From an uncultured Flavobacteriaceae bacterium (lineage in GTDB: Bacteria > Bacteroidota > Bacteroidia > Flavobacteriales > Flavobacteriaceae): DNA of 64,000 nt. Below, piece by piece: positions 9,608 to 19,980 of the stretch. The stretch covers positions 124,001-188,000 of the forward strand of contig CALSMD010000007.1 of NCBI GenBank assembly GCA_943787365.1, written 5' to 3'. The translations under genes and the position numbers were made by a program. The notes below the pieces were generated by a model. That model did not search any database, was not told the DNA's origin, and saw only the letters and a list, made by a program, of their open reading frames with translations. The stretch's first letter is position 1. The number at the start of each line of letters is the position of its first letter.

Positions 9608-9615
9608 TACATTTG
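9608..9615 (+). promoter_or_regulatory. -7 box TACATTTG upstream of ruvA
   Basis: Matches TANNTTTG and lies 21 nt before the chosen ruvA ATG at 9637, which fits a short 5' leader. It would also drive sprA if ruvA and sprA are cotranscribed. Confidence 0.5.
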
Positions 9616-9636
9616 AAGTTCAAAGGAAGCGAAGAT

Positions 9637-10218
9637 ATGATTACACACATTGAGGGTAAATTAGTTGAAAAAACTCCTACTCACGTCATTATAGACTGTA
9701 ATGGTATTGGGTATTTTATTAACATCTCACTTCATACATTTTCTCAAATACCAGATCAAGAAGCAATTAAAATCTTCACCCACCTTCAGGTGAAAGAAGA
9801 TTCTCATACGCTTTACGGATTTATTAGTGCTTCAGAAAGAGAAATTTTTAGACTGTTAATTTCTGTTAGTGGAATTGGCGCAAATACTGCACGTACCATG
9901 CTTTCATCGCTTACACCCAAACAAATTAGAGAAGGAATTGCTGTTGGAGACGTAGCTTTGATACAATCCGTAAAAGGCATTGGTCTTAAAACAGCACAAA
10001 GAGTCATCATCGATTTAAAAGATAAAATTCTTAAAATTTATGATATTGATGAAACTTCCTTGACTCAAAACAATACAAACAAAGATGAAGCGTTATCTGC
10101 TTTAGAAGTTTTAGGTTTTATGAAAAAACAATCCGAACGCATTGTCGATAAGATCGTAGGATCTTCCCCAGATGCCACTGTAGAATTTATTATTAAGGAA
10201 GCGCTTAAAAACCTGTAA
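9637..10218 (+). CDS. ruvA: Holliday junction DNA helicase subunit RuvA
   Basis: Binds four-way junctions and loads RuvB. I chose ATG 9637 (193 residues, MITHIEGKL) rather than the upstream TTG at 9613, because the TTG overlaps the -7 box and the MITH start is usual for the family. The N-terminal OB fold, the helix-hairpin-helix motifs (ISVSGIGANTA, VKGIGLKTAQR) and the small C-terminal RuvB-binding domain (DEALSALEVLGF) are all present. sprA starts 5 nt after its stop. Confidence 0.96.
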   Translation: MITHIEGKLVEKTPTHVIIDCNGIGYFINISLHTFSQIPDQEAIKIFTHLQVKEDSHTLYGFISASEREIFRLLISVSGIGANTARTMLSSLTPKQIREGIAVGDVALIQSVKGIGLKTAQRVIIDLKDKILKIYDIDETSLTQNNTNKDEALSALEVLGFMKKQSERIVDKIVGSSPDATVEFIIKEALKNL

Positions 10219-10223
10219 ATCAC

Positions 10224-13200
10224 TTGAAAACCGCTAACTATAAACCATATTTTAAAAGGCTCTTTTTTGCAGTCTTGTTTTTGCATAGTACTTCAGCTTT
10301 GTTAGCACAAGAACCTACGACTGTTAGAGATTCTACATCCACCACCTTTTCGTTTGGAAAACTAGATACGCCAGATCCAGCGAGTATTGAAAGTAAATAC
10401 ACTTACGACCCACTTACAGACCGCTATTTCTACACCTCAACCGTTGGGGATTTCAATATTAATTACCCTGTTATCTTAACACCAAAAGAATTTCAAGACT
10501 TAGTTGTTAAAGAAAGTTTGAAAGCCTATTACAAAGAAAAATTAGCTGCGTTAGACGGAAAGAAAGAAGGCTCTGAAGAAGCTAAGAAAAATCTAATTCC
10601 AGATTTATACATCAACTCCAAGTTTTTTGAAACCATATTTGGGAGTAATGTAATTTCGGTAGTCCCACAAGGATCTGTAGAAATGGATCTTGGAGTGATG
10701 TACACAAAACAAGAAAATCCAGCATTTTCACCAAGAAATCAAAGTAATTTTACATTTGATTTCGATCAACGGATTAGTTTAAGTTTGACAGGAAAAGTAG
10801 GAACCCGATTAATCGTCAATGCGAATTATGACACCCAATCCACTTTTGATTTTCAGAATTTATTCAAAATTGAATACACACCACTTAATAATCCAGAAGA
10901 ACTGCTTGGTGAAAAAGCAGGAAACTTGATTAATAAAGGAAGACAATTAGAAGACTCAGGAAGACAACTCCTTTCAGATCCCAATGGTGGAGCACAAAAC
11001 CTTGCTCAAAAAGAATTAAATAAACTTAATTCTGATAATGAAGACTCAATTTTACAAAAACTCGAACTCGGTAATGTAAGCATGCCTCTCAATAGTTCCC
11101 TTATTACAGGGGCACAAAGCTTATTTGGTGTAAAAACTGAATTACAGTTTGGAAAAACAAGAGTTACAGCCGTGTTTTCTGAGCAACAATCCGAAACACG
11201 TTCAGTGACTGCACAGGGTGGAGGGACATTAGAAGACTTTGAGTTTTTTGGTTTAGATTATGATGAAAACAGGCACTTTTTTCTAGGCCATTACTTTAGA
11301 GAACGATATGATGATGCACTCAAAAACTATCCATTTATCAACTCGCAAGTTCAAATTACAAGGGTAGAAGTTTGGATAACCAACCGAACGAACCGTATTG
11401 AAAACGTCCGAAATATTGTTGCACTCCAAGATTTAGGAGAATCTTCAGAGATTGGGTTAACAGCAATTCCAACAGGATTTGTAAATGTAGGCCCCAATGC
11501 ATATCCAGATAATGGAAATAATAAGTTTGATCCTACAAATATCGGCACTGGCTCTCTGCTTTCTGAAGCCGTCCGAGATATTGCTACCGTCCAATCAGGA
11601 TTTTTAATCCCCGGGGTCAATGAAGGATTTGATTATGGAAAGCTCGAAAATGCGCGAAAATTAACTCAAGGAAACGAGTTTACAGTTGACACCCAATTAG
11701 GATATATTTCTTTAAATCAACGCCTTCAAAATGATGAGGTCTTAGCCGTTGCTTATCAATATACGGTAGGAGATCAAGTGTATCAAGTTGGAGAGTTTGC
11801 AAATGACGGACTCGCCGCAACGGATGTTGAGGTGGATCAGAATACAAACATACAAACCGTTACCAATCAGAGTTTAGTCCTAAAAATGTTAAAGAGTGCC
11901 GTTACCAACGTCAATCTCCCTATATGGGATTTGATGATGAAAAACATTTATAATACAGGGGCCTATCAATTAGATCAAGAAGATTTTAGATTAAATATTT
12001 TCTATAATGAAACCTCAGCACTCAACTATATCACACCCGCAGGTTCGGATCCATTTCCAGCGCCCACAGGAAACAATGACCCAATAGAGGAAACGCCTTT
12101 AATTCGATTGTTTAACTTCGATCGATTAAACTTTAATAACGATCCTCAGAACAAAGGTGATGGTTTTTTTGATTTTGTACCGGGTGTTACCGTCATTCCT
12201 CAAAACGGTAAAATTATATTCACCAAAGTAGAGCCTTTTGGAAGTTATTTGTTTGAAACCCTGCGACTCAATGGTTCTGAAAACTATGAAGGCGACCAAA
12301 CAACCTATAACGCGAATCAATCAAAATACGTTTATAGATCCCTCTATAAGAGCACAAAAACAGCAGCATTACAAGACAGTGAAAAAAACAAATTTTTGAT
12401 GCGGGGTCGCTATAAATCTTCTGGAAGTTCAGGCATTCCGATTGGCGCTTTTAATGTCCCACGAGGGTCTGTAAAAGTAACTGCTGGAGGACGTGTCCTT
12501 GTAGAAGGTGTTGACTATACCGTGAATTATCAAATTGGAACTGTCCAAATTTTAGATCCCTCATTACAAGCTTCAAATACCCCTATTCAGGTGTCGGTTG
12601 AAAACAATGCGGTCTTTGGACAACAAACAAAACGTTTTACAGGAATTAACGTAGAGCACCAATTCAACGAAAACTTTGTGTTAGGTGCCACCGTTTTAAA
12701 CTTAAATGAACGCCCCATAACACAAAAAGCAAATTATGGCAGCGAATCAATCAACAATACTATTTTTGGGTTTAATGGAAACTATTCAACAGAAGTTCCA
12801 TTCCTCACCCGATTGGCAAACAAACTACCAAACATTGATACGGATGTAGCATCCAACCTCTCCTTACGAGGGGAGTTTGCCTATTTAAAACCGGGTGCTC
12901 CAAAAGGAACCGATTTTGACAGTGAAGTCACTTCTTATGTTGATGATTTTGAAGGCACACAAAATGGGATTAGTTTATTAAGTCCACAATCTTGGTTTTT
13001 ATCAAGTCGCCCTAAAGGTCTTGGGCGTGTATATACAGAAGGTGGTGAAGATGAGTTAGGGTATCAGAACGGATTTGATAGAGCACACTTAAACTGGTAC
13101 ACAGTCGATCCTATTTTTTACAGCAGCCAACGCCCTGGAAGCATTACAGATGACGATGTTTCTGATCTTTATGCTAGGAGAGTTTTTATTGATGAACTGT

Positions 13201-16200
13201 TTCCACAAGTTGACATCGTTACTGGACAGTACACCGTTATCAACACCTTAGATTTAGTTTATAACCCTACAGAAAGAGGCCCCTACAATTATAAGCCCGA
13301 TGCTGCAGACGGGATTTTAGAAACACCACAAAACAGTTGGGCAGGAATCACCAGACAACTCACCTCTACAGATTTTGAACAATCAAATGTAGAATACATT
13401 GAGTTTTGGTTGATGGATCCCTTTTTGGACAACCCCTCTAATCCTGGTGGAAAATTAGTATTTAATTTAGGGAACATTTCGGAAGATGTTATTAAAGATG
13501 GAAAGAAACAATATGAAAATGGACTTCCAGAAGATGGTGACATTAGTTTTTTATCACCAACCACATGGGGAACCGTAACGCCTCAAAATCAGTCCTTAAT
13601 TTATGCGTTTTCATCGCAAGGCTCCGAACGTAACAATCAGGATGTTGGTTTGGATGGCTATGATGATATCGAAGAAAGTAACACCTCCGACGCACGATTC
13701 ACTGCCTTTAGAGCACTTGAAGATCCAGCAAATGATAATTACAAATATTACCTAAATACAGAAGGGGATATTTTTGAGCGTTACAAAAGATATAATGGAC
13801 TTGAAAGAAATTCACCAGATACGGTTTCAGACACCGATCGTGGTTCTACAACACTTCCAGATGTAGAAGATATTAATAGAGATAACACTATGAATACCAT
13901 AGACAGTTATTATGAATATGAAATAGAGATTTCTACTTCAGATCTAAATAATCCAAGCAACTCCTTTATAGTTGATAGAAAATCAGTTTCAAATATCACT
14001 TTGCCAAATGGGTCTTCTTCTGGAACAATCAACTGGTATCAGTTTCGAATACCAGTTTCAGAATTCACAAATGATGTTGGAGGAATATCCGATTTTAGAT
14101 CCATTCGATTTGCACGTATGTATTTAAAAGAGTTCACAGAATCAACAGTGCTTCGATTTGGAACCTTGGATTTAGTACGAAGCGATTGGCGTCGTTATCA
14201 GTTATCATTAGATGAAGAGTCGAATGAGGCGACGCTGTCCGATCCCACTGATTTTAGTGTTGGAATCGTAGGGATTCAAGAAAATGATGGCGGTTATGTA
14301 TCTCCACCAGGAGTTGAGCGCGAACAATTAAACAACAACAACAGCATTGTGCGTCAAAACGAACAATCCTTAGTATTGGATGTTTGTGAGTTGGAATCTG
14401 AAGATGCGAGAGGTGTTTTCAAAAACATCAATGTGGACATGCGTCAGTACAAAAAACTGAAAATGTTTATCCATGCCGAAGATGGTGAAACGAATAGCTT
14501 TGAAGAAGGAAGCTTAGTAGGGTTTATTAGAATGGGAAATGATTTTACTCAAAATTATTACCAAATAGAAATTCCTTTGCGTAAATCTTCAGGAGCTTCA
14601 GGAGCCACTCCAAACGAGGTTTGGCCAGTAGAAAATGAGATTGATATTCCCTTAGAATTTCTAGAAAAAATAAAAGCCTTGGGTATTAGCCAAGGAACCT
14701 TAGGCAATGAAGTTCCAACATTTTATAATGTGATTGATGGAGTCTTACAAGAAAATCCCGTTTTAGATTTTACGCCATTTTCTTTAGGTACAAACTCTGA
14801 TCCTGTAGAACAACGAATTGCCATTAAAGGAAATCCAAATTTTGGAGACATTCGAACCTTAATGGTAGGGGTCAAAAATATTAGTGGAAATGCACAATGT
14901 GCTGAAGTTTGGTTCAATGAGTTGCGTCTTGCAGACATGGATAACGAAGGAGGCTGGGCTGCCATTTTGAGTATGGATAGCAACATCGCCGATTTTATGA
15001 ACATCAATGCCACCGCAAAACGAAGCACGACTGGTTTTGGAAGTTTAGAACAAGGACCAAATCAGCGAAGTCGTGAAGACTTAAAACAATACGATGTGGT
15101 TACCAATATGAATCTGGGGCAATTGTTACCAAAAAAATGGGGCTTGGAAATTCCTTTTAATTACGGACAAAGTGAAGAGCTTATCACACCCGAGTACGAC
15201 CAGCAATACAAAGATTTAAAACTTCAAAGTCGATTGGATGCTGCCACATCTTCGGAAGAACGTGAGCGTATCAAAACGCAATCTGAAGATTATACAAAAC
15301 GACAAAGTATTAATTTTATAGGCGTCCGAAAACAACGTACTGGAGATGCCAAACCTAGAATGTATGACGTCGAAAATTTAACGATGAACTATTCGTTCAA
15401 TCAAATTAAACACCGCGATTTTGAAATTGAAAACTCTTTAGATCAAAATGCAAGAGTTGGGGCCAACTATAATTATAGTTTTAATCCCATAAAACTAGAA
15501 CCCTTCAAGAAAAATGATTCTCTATTTGTAAATAAATACTGGAAACTCATAAAAGACTTTAATTTAAACTTACTGCCTTCCAATCTTTCTGTGAGTTCAG
15601 ATTTTGTGCGTCAATTTAACAGTCAGAAATTTAGAGATGCTGACTTGGGCGCTAATAATATTACAGTCGATGAATTGATTAGAAGAAACTATACGTTTGA
15701 TTTTCAATACACCGTCAATTACAACCTTACGGATGGGCTACGCCTTAACTTTACGTCTTCTACAAATAATATTGTAAGAAATTATTTTATAGACGATGAA
15801 TTAAATGGTGATCAAGACCCCGAACTTGGAGTGTGGGATCGCTTCTTTGATTTTGGAGATCCAAACCGACACACGCAACAATTAGGAATCAATTATGAAT
15901 TGCCGTTAAATAAATTTCCGGCATTAAGTTTTGTGACTTCTAATTATTCCTACACTGGAGATTTTCAATGGAACAAAGGCTCTGACCTATTGGTAGGAGA
16001 TGACGATATTACACTAGGAAATTCCATTTCTAATGCGAACCAACACAACTTGAATACATCGTTTGATATGCGCAATCTCTATCGTTATTTAGGGATAAAA
16101 AAATCCTCAAGAAGAGGGAGTAGAGCTAGAAAAACAGAGGATAACACACAAAGCCGTAGAGTCTCCTCCAAATCAAATAAAATTAACTTAAAGGATTTTG

Positions 16201-17558
16201 GAATTGGATTGTTAACCAGTATCAACCGAATGCAAGTTAATTACTCCGAAGGAAACAGCTCCTTTTTACCGGGCTACCTTCCAGCTCCTGGGTTCTTAGG
16301 AACACTTCGACCAACCGCTGGATATACCTTTGGAAGTCAACGTGATATTAGAAGAATTTCTGCAGAAAATGGCTGGCTTACAACCTTTGAAGATTTCAAC
16401 CAGCAGTACACAGAAACGCATACCCAAAATATTGACTTTTCTATTAATATGGAACCCATCTCCGATCTGAAAATTGATTTGAATGGAGGGAAAACGTATG
16501 CAACTAACGATACTGAAACTTTTAATGCCGTTGGCAATACATATAATTCATTAATCCAAAATACGTTTGGGAATTTCAATATATCAACGATATTAATTAA
16601 AACAGCTTTTAGTCAAAGTGACGAAAATCAATCCGTTCCATTTGAAGAATTTAAAAGCAACCGTTTGGTAATTGCCAACCGTTTGGCTCAGAGCTTTTAT
16701 GGTGCCAATGGATACAACACCGATGCAGATGGCTACCCTGAAGGTTTTGGAAAAAACAGTCAAGCCGTATTATTACCCGCGTTTTTAGCAGCTTACTCCG
16801 GTAAAAAATCAAATAAAATTAGTTTGGACGCTATCAGAGACATCCCTATTCCTAATTGGACGCTGAAATATACCGGGTTTATGAAAAACAAATGGTTTAA
16901 AAAGCACTTTAGAAGATTCTCTATAACTCATGGCTATAATGCATCATATACCATCAATCAGTTCAGAAAAAACCTTGATTACCAAGCTGCAGATCCAAAC
17001 GTAGCGTATGGAGATCAAAATAATGAAACCAAAGATCAATCGGGTAATTATAAACCCGAAATGCTATACAGCAACATCAATTTGGTAGAACAATTTAGTC
17101 CTTTGGTGAAGCTCGATTTTGAAATGAAAAACTCAATTAAAGTCACTGCCGAAGTTAAAAGAGACCGTAGTCTTTCTTTAAGTTTCGATAACAATCTTCT
17201 TACTGAAATCCATGGGAATGAATATATTTTTGGACTTGGCTATCGAATTAAAGATTTAAAAATTCGATCGAAATTAGCAGGTCCACGTAGAATCATTAAA
17301 AGTGATTTGAATATGAAAGCCGATATTTCAATGCGAAATAATAAAACGATCATTCGGTATTTGGATTTAGACAACAATCAAGTGAGTGCAGGTCAAACGA
17401 TTTGGAGTATGCGTTATGCCGCAGATTATGCGTTTAGTAAAAACTTAACAGCCATCTTTTATTTTGACTATGCATTCTCAGAATATGCAATATCAACGGC
17501 ATTTCCTCAAACGACGATTCGTTCAGGATTTACCTTACGTTATAACTTTGGAAATTAA
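10224..17558 (+). CDS. sprA: T9SS outer-membrane translocon protein SprA
   Basis: Very large outer-membrane barrel that forms the conduit of the type IX secretion system and is needed for gliding and export of sorting-domain proteins. At 2444 residues it is close to the roughly 2400 I recall for Flavobacterium SprA, whose barrel is known to have 36 strands. It begins with a TTG 5 nt after ruvA, followed by a signal peptide ending near LLAQ (residue 29). Long aromatic and amphipathic stretches run to the C-terminus, which ends TLRYNFGN. The ruvA-sprA-gcvH order is, from memory, usual for flavobacteria and supports the call. Confidence 0.95.
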   Translation: MKTANYKPYFKRLFFAVLFLHSTSALLAQEPTTVRDSTSTTFSFGKLDTPDPASIESKYTYDPLTDRYFYTSTVGDFNINYPVILTPKEFQDLVVKESLKAYYKEKLAALDGKKEGSEEAKKNLIPDLYINSKFFETIFGSNVISVVPQGSVEMDLGVMYTKQENPAFSPRNQSNFTFDFDQRISLSLTGKVGTRLIVNANYDTQSTFDFQNLFKIEYTPLNNPEELLGEKAGNLINKGRQLEDSGRQLLSDPNGGAQNLAQKELNKLNSDNEDSILQKLELGNVSMPLNSSLITGAQSLFGVKTELQFGKTRVTAVFSEQQSETRSVTAQGGGTLEDFEFFGLDYDENRHFFLGHYFRERYDDALKNYPFINSQVQITRVEVWITNRTNRIENVRNIVALQDLGESSEIGLTAIPTGFVNVGPNAYPDNGNNKFDPTNIGTGSLLSEAVRDIATVQSGFLIPGVNEGFDYGKLENARKLTQGNEFTVDTQLGYISLNQRLQNDEVLAVAYQYTVGDQVYQVGEFANDGLAATDVEVDQNTNIQTVTNQSLVLKMLKSAVTNVNLPIWDLMMKNIYNTGAYQLDQEDFRLNIFYNETSALNYITPAGSDPFPAPTGNNDPIEETPLIRLFNFDRLNFNNDPQNKGDGFFDFVPGVTVIPQNGKIIFTKVEPFGSYLFETLRLNGSENYEGDQTTYNANQSKYVYRSLYKSTKTAALQDSEKNKFLMRGRYKSSGSSGIPIGAFNVPRGSVKVTAGGRVLVEGVDYTVNYQIGTVQILDPSLQASNTPIQVSVENNAVFGQQTKRFTGINVEHQFNENFVLGATVLNLNERPITQKANYGSESINNTIFGFNGNYSTEVPFLTRLANKLPNIDTDVASNLSLRGEFAYLKPGAPKGTDFDSEVTSYVDDFEGTQNGISLLSPQSWFLSSRPKGLGRVYTEGGEDELGYQNGFDRAHLNWYTVDPIFYSSQRPGSITDDDVSDLYARRVFIDELFPQVDIVTGQYTVINTLDLVYNPTERGPYNYKPDAADGILETPQNSWAGITRQLTSTDFEQSNVEYIEFWLMDPFLDNPSNPGGKLVFNLGNISEDVIKDGKKQYENGLPEDGDISFLSPTTWGTVTPQNQSLIYAFSSQGSERNNQDVGLDGYDDIEESNTSDARFTAFRALEDPANDNYKYYLNTEGDIFERYKRYNGLERNSPDTVSDTDRGSTTLPDVEDINRDNTMNTIDSYYEYEIEISTSDLNNPSNSFIVDRKSVSNITLPNGSSSGTINWYQFRIPVSEFTNDVGGISDFRSIRFARMYLKEFTESTVLRFGTLDLVRSDWRRYQLSLDEESNEATLSDPTDFSVGIVGIQENDGGYVSPPGVEREQLNNNNSIVRQNEQSLVLDVCELESEDARGVFKNINVDMRQYKKLKMFIHAEDGETNSFEEGSLVGFIRMGNDFTQNYYQIEIPLRKSSGASGATPNEVWPVENEIDIPLEFLEKIKALGISQGTLGNEVPTFYNVIDGVLQENPVLDFTPFSLGTNSDPVEQRIAIKGNPNFGDIRTLMVGVKNISGNAQCAEVWFNELRLADMDNEGGWAAILSMDSNIADFMNINATAKRSTTGFGSLEQGPNQRSREDLKQYDVVTNMNLGQLLPKKWGLEIPFNYGQSEELITPEYDQQYKDLKLQSRLDAATSSEERERIKTQSEDYTKRQSINFIGVRKQRTGDAKPRMYDVENLTMNYSFNQIKHRDFEIENSLDQNARVGANYNYSFNPIKLEPFKKNDSLFVNKYWKLIKDFNLNLLPSNLSVSSDFVRQFNSQKFRDADLGANNITVDELIRRNYTFDFQYTVNYNLTDGLRLNFTSSTNNIVRNYFIDDELNGDQDPELGVWDRFFDFGDPNRHTQQLGINYELPLNKFPALSFVTSNYSYTGDFQWNKGSDLLVGDDDITLGNSISNANQHNLNTSFDMRNLYRYLGIKKSSRRGSRARKTEDNTQSRRVSSKSNKINLKDFGIGLLTSINRMQVNYSEGNSSFLPGYLPAPGFLGTLRPTAGYTFGSQRDIRRISAENGWLTTFEDFNQQYTETHTQNIDFSINMEPISDLKIDLNGGKTYATNDTETFNAVGNTYNSLIQNTFGNFNISTILIKTAFSQSDENQSVPFEEFKSNRLVIANRLAQSFYGANGYNTDADGYPEGFGKNSQAVLLPAFLAAYSGKKSNKISLDAIRDIPIPNWTLKYTGFMKNKWFKKHFRRFSITHGYNASYTINQFRKNLDYQAADPNVAYGDQNNETKDQSGNYKPEMLYSNINLVEQFSPLVKLDFEMKNSIKVTAEVKRDRSLSLSFDNNLLTEIHGNEYIFGLGYRIKDLKIRSKLAGPRRIIKSDLNMKADISMRNNKTIIRYLDLDNNQVSAGQTIWSMRYAADYAFSKNLTAIFYFDYAFSEYAISTAFPQTTIRSGFTLRYNFGN

Positions 17559-17585
17559 TACAAACCACATTAATATTATAAAATC

Positions 17586-17966
17586 ATGAATGTTCCTACA
17601 GATTTAAAATACACAAAAGATCACGAATGGGTAAAAGTTGACGGCGACCTAGTAACCGTTGGAATTACCGATTTTGCACAAAGTGAATTGGGTGATATTG
17701 TTTATGTTGAAGTTGACACCTTAGACGAGGAATTAGAAGCTGATGCTGTTTTTGGAACTGTGGAAGCAGTCAAAACCGTTTCAGATTTGTTCTTGCCTTT
17801 GGCAGGAGAAATCATTGAATTTAATGAATCTTTAGAAGAAGAGCCTGAAAAAGTAAATGACGACCCTTATGGCGAAGGCTGGATGATCAAAATTAAGGTA
17901 GCCGACACATCAGATTTGGAAACTCTTTTGAGTGCAGATGAATATAAAGAAATTATAGGTGCTTAA
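17586..17966 (+). CDS. gcvH: Glycine cleavage system H protein
   Basis: Carries the lipoyl arm that moves the aminomethyl group between the P, T and L proteins of the glycine cleavage system. The 126-residue protein has the lipoylation context GTVEAVKTVSD with the modified Lys at 63, the N-terminal YTKDHEWV block and the C-terminal GEGWMIKI block. The other glycine cleavage genes are not in the window. Its stop overlaps the start of the VanZ-like gene by 8 nt. Confidence 0.97.
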   Translation: MNVPTDLKYTKDHEWVKVDGDLVTVGITDFAQSELGDIVYVEVDTLDEELEADAVFGTVEAVKTVSDLFLPLAGEIIEFNESLEEEPEKVNDDPYGEGWMIKIKVADTSDLETLLSADEYKEIIGA

Positions 17967-18330
17967 AAACTACTTGATACACAGCATCTCATTATTATAT
18001 ACAATCTCAATAGGGGTTTTAGGTTTAGCGCATCTTACAAAAGTGCCAAAACTCAACACCGGTTTTGATGATAAAATAGCACATTTTGTTTTGTATGCTG
18101 GGCTTTGTTTGTTTTGGTTTATGAGTTTCCATGTTCTAAAATCAAACTCAAGTTTGCTTTTAGCATCGTTACTGTCAATAGCTTATGGAGCTGTTATCGA
18201 AATATTGCAAGGAGTTCTCTCTATTCATAGAACAACCGATATCTTTGATCTTGTAGCAAATTGTCTAGGAGTTTTCGCTATGTCCCTAATTATTAAGGTA
18301 AAAAAAGAAGTAATCATTAAAAAACTTTAA
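17959..18330 (+). CDS. VanZ-like family membrane protein
   Basis: Small integral membrane protein (123 residues) of the VanZ-like family, with about four hydrophobic segments (roughly residues 5-25, 38-57, 66-85 and 96-115). The family hallmarks DDKIAHFVLYAG and IEILQG are visible. The GTG start overlaps gcvH by 8 nt, which indicates translational coupling. VanZ is linked to teicoplanin resistance in enterococci, but that role should not be assumed here; the biochemical function of this branch is unknown. Confidence 0.85.
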   Translation: MLKNYLIHSISLLYTISIGVLGLAHLTKVPKLNTGFDDKIAHFVLYAGLCLFWFMSFHVLKSNSSLLLASLLSIAYGAVIEILQGVLSIHRTTDIFDLVANCLGVFAMSLIIKVKKEVIIKKL

Positions 18331-18390
18331 ACTCTTGTGTATTTATTAATTTTTTAAGTAATTTAACCCTCGCAAAAAATAACACCAAAA

Positions 18391-19107
18391 ATGGAATTAA
18401 AGAAAAACTCAAAAGCAGATGTTAGTAAGAATGCATCTCTCTATTTCGCAGTTGGTTTAGCACTTATGTTGTTTTTATCATACAGTGCGCTTAATCATAA
18501 GACTTATGATAAATCAGCAATTGATATCGGAAAATTAGATTTAGATGCAGAACTCGATGAAGAAATTCCTTTAATAGATCAATTAACTCCACCACCACCA
18601 CCGCCACCACCACCGGCAGCACCAGAAGTCATAGAAATTGTGGAGGATGAAGAAGAAATTGAAGAAACGGTTATTGAATCTACAGAAACGGATCAAGACG
18701 AAGAAATTGAAATAGAAGAAATTGAAGTAGAAGAAATTTATGAAGATGTTGAGGTGCCTTTCTCTGTGATTGAAAATGTACCTGAATATCCAGGATGTGA
18801 AAAAGGATCTAACGCTGATAAAAGAAAATGTATGTCTGCTAAAATTGCAAAATTTGTACAACGCAAATTTAATACAGATTTAGCGGGTGATTTAGGCCTG
18901 TCAGGAAGACAACGTATCAGTGTGATTTTCAAAATTGACAAAAAAGGGAATGTAACTGGTGTACGATCTAGAGCACCACACCCACGATTAGAAAAAGAAG
19001 CGGCACGTGTAATTAATATGTTGCCAAAAATGAAACCAGGACGTCAACGCGGAAAAGCTGTGATCGTTCCATACTCTTTACCTATTACGTTTCAAGTTCA
19101 AGATTAA
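18391..19107 (+). CDS. tonB: TonB energy transducer, copy 1
   Basis: Links the proton motive force, through ExbB/ExbD, to outer-membrane receptors. The 238 residues comprise an N-terminal anchor (about 16-36), a proline run (about 66-74), a very acidic Glu/Ile/Val linker (about 77-120), and a C-terminal TonB domain from VPEYPGCE to the end with RISVIFKIDKKG and PHPRLEKEA. The cysteine pair in YPGCEKGSNADKRKC is shared with copy 2. A hairpin terminator separates it from the paralogue, so each copy may be transcribed separately. Confidence 0.92.
   Translation: MELKKNSKADVSKNASLYFAVGLALMLFLSYSALNHKTYDKSAIDIGKLDLDAELDEEIPLIDQLTPPPPPPPPPAAPEVIEIVEDEEEIEETVIESTETDQDEEIEIEEIEVEEIYEDVEVPFSVIENVPEYPGCEKGSNADKRKCMSAKIAKFVQRKFNTDLAGDLGLSGRQRISVIFKIDKKGNVTGVRSRAPHPRLEKEAARVINMLPKMKPGRQRGKAVIVPYSLPITFQVQD
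18610..18656 (+). repeat. 47-bp tract identical to 19457-19503, copy 1
   Basis: Covers the end of the proline run and the start of the acidic linker of tonB copy 1. It is base-for-base identical to 19457-19503 in copy 2, while the sequence on both sides differs at many third codon positions. Confidence 0.85.
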
Positions 19108-19133
19108 GTTCTTTTAACGTTGTTAAACTATAT

Positions 19134-19160
19134 AAATCCCGCTTTGGCGGGATTTTTTGG
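19134..19160 (+). terminator. Rho-independent terminator after tonB copy 1
   Basis: AAATCCCGC, a 4-nt loop and GCGGGATTT, followed by a T-run. It lies 26 bp after the stop of the first tonB and isolates it from the second. Confidence 0.92.
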
Positions 19161-19207
19161 TATGTTTATTGTGGTATATAAATTCATAACCCCTAAAACC
19201 TATCCTT

Positions 19208-19954
19208 ATGAAATCGCCACCTGACAAACCCCAACAACGCTTACCAAAGAAAAATTCGAAAGCTAATGTTGGTCAAAATAGTGCCATCTATTTTGCTCTT
19301 GGCTTAGTATTGATGTTATTCGTTTCGTATCAATCCATTAATTATAAGTCATACGATAAATCAGATATCGATATAGGTGCTTTAAATCTTGAAGAAGAAA
19401 ACGAAGAAGAAATTCCAATCATTGATTTAGTCAAGCCACCTCCACCGCCACCACCGCCACCGGCAGCACCAGAAGTCATAGAAATTGTGGAGGATGAAGA
19501 AGAGGTCGAAGAAACAGTCATTGAATCGTCGGAAACCGACCAAGAAGAAGAGATTGAAATCGAAGAAGTTGAGGTCGAAGAGGTCGAAGAGGATGTTGAG
19601 GTACCATTTTCAGTGATCGAAAACGTTCCGGAATACCCAGGCTGTGAAAAAGGCACTAATTCCGAAAAACGTAAATGTATGTCCAAAAAAATCGAAAAAT
19701 TTATCCAAAAAAAGTTCAATACAGACTTAGCGGGTGATTTAGGATTAACCGGAAAACAACGGATTAATGTTATTTTTAAAATTGACAAAAACGGAAATGT
19801 AACAGGAGTGCGCTCTCGAGCACCACACCCCCGCTTAGAAAAAGAAGCCCCACGTGTAGTGAATTTGTTGCCAAAAATGAAGCCAGGGCGTCAACGCGGA
19901 AAGGCAGTAGTCGTTCCTTATTCGTTGCCAATTACCTTTTTAGTTCAAGATTAA
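19208..19954 (+). CDS. tonB: TonB energy transducer, copy 2
   Basis: Paralogue of the preceding gene, 248 residues with the same layout: a longer basic cytoplasmic head (about residues 1-25), an anchor (about 26-46), proline run, acidic linker and TonB C-terminal domain. The two copies are colinear and highly similar along their length, with mostly conservative changes. The copies may serve different receptors, or one may be redundant; the sequence does not decide this. A long inverted repeat ends the unit and separates it from the convergent protease gene. Confidence 0.92.
   Translation: MKSPPDKPQQRLPKKNSKANVGQNSAIYFALGLVLMLFVSYQSINYKSYDKSDIDIGALNLEEENEEEIPIIDLVKPPPPPPPPPAAPEVIEIVEDEEEVEETVIESSETDQEEEIEIEEVEVEEVEEDVEVPFSVIENVPEYPGCEKGTNSEKRKCMSKKIEKFIQKKFNTDLAGDLGLTGKQRINVIFKIDKNGNVTGVRSRAPHPRLEKEAPRVVNLLPKMKPGRQRGKAVVVPYSLPITFLVQD
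19457..19503 (+). repeat. 47-bp tract identical to 18610-18656, copy 2
   Basis: Second copy of the identical tract at the same position in the tonB paralogue. It suggests recent gene conversion or strong local constraint. Confidence 0.85.
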
Positions 19955-19980
19955 GTTTTCTTAGTCTAGTGAAATTATAT

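Noticed and set aside
19342-19788. Antisense Ser/Gly-rich reading frame of 148 codons opposite tonB copy 2
   Set aside because: Its low-complexity sequence is just the complement of the acidic and proline-rich codons of tonB; it has no independent start signals.
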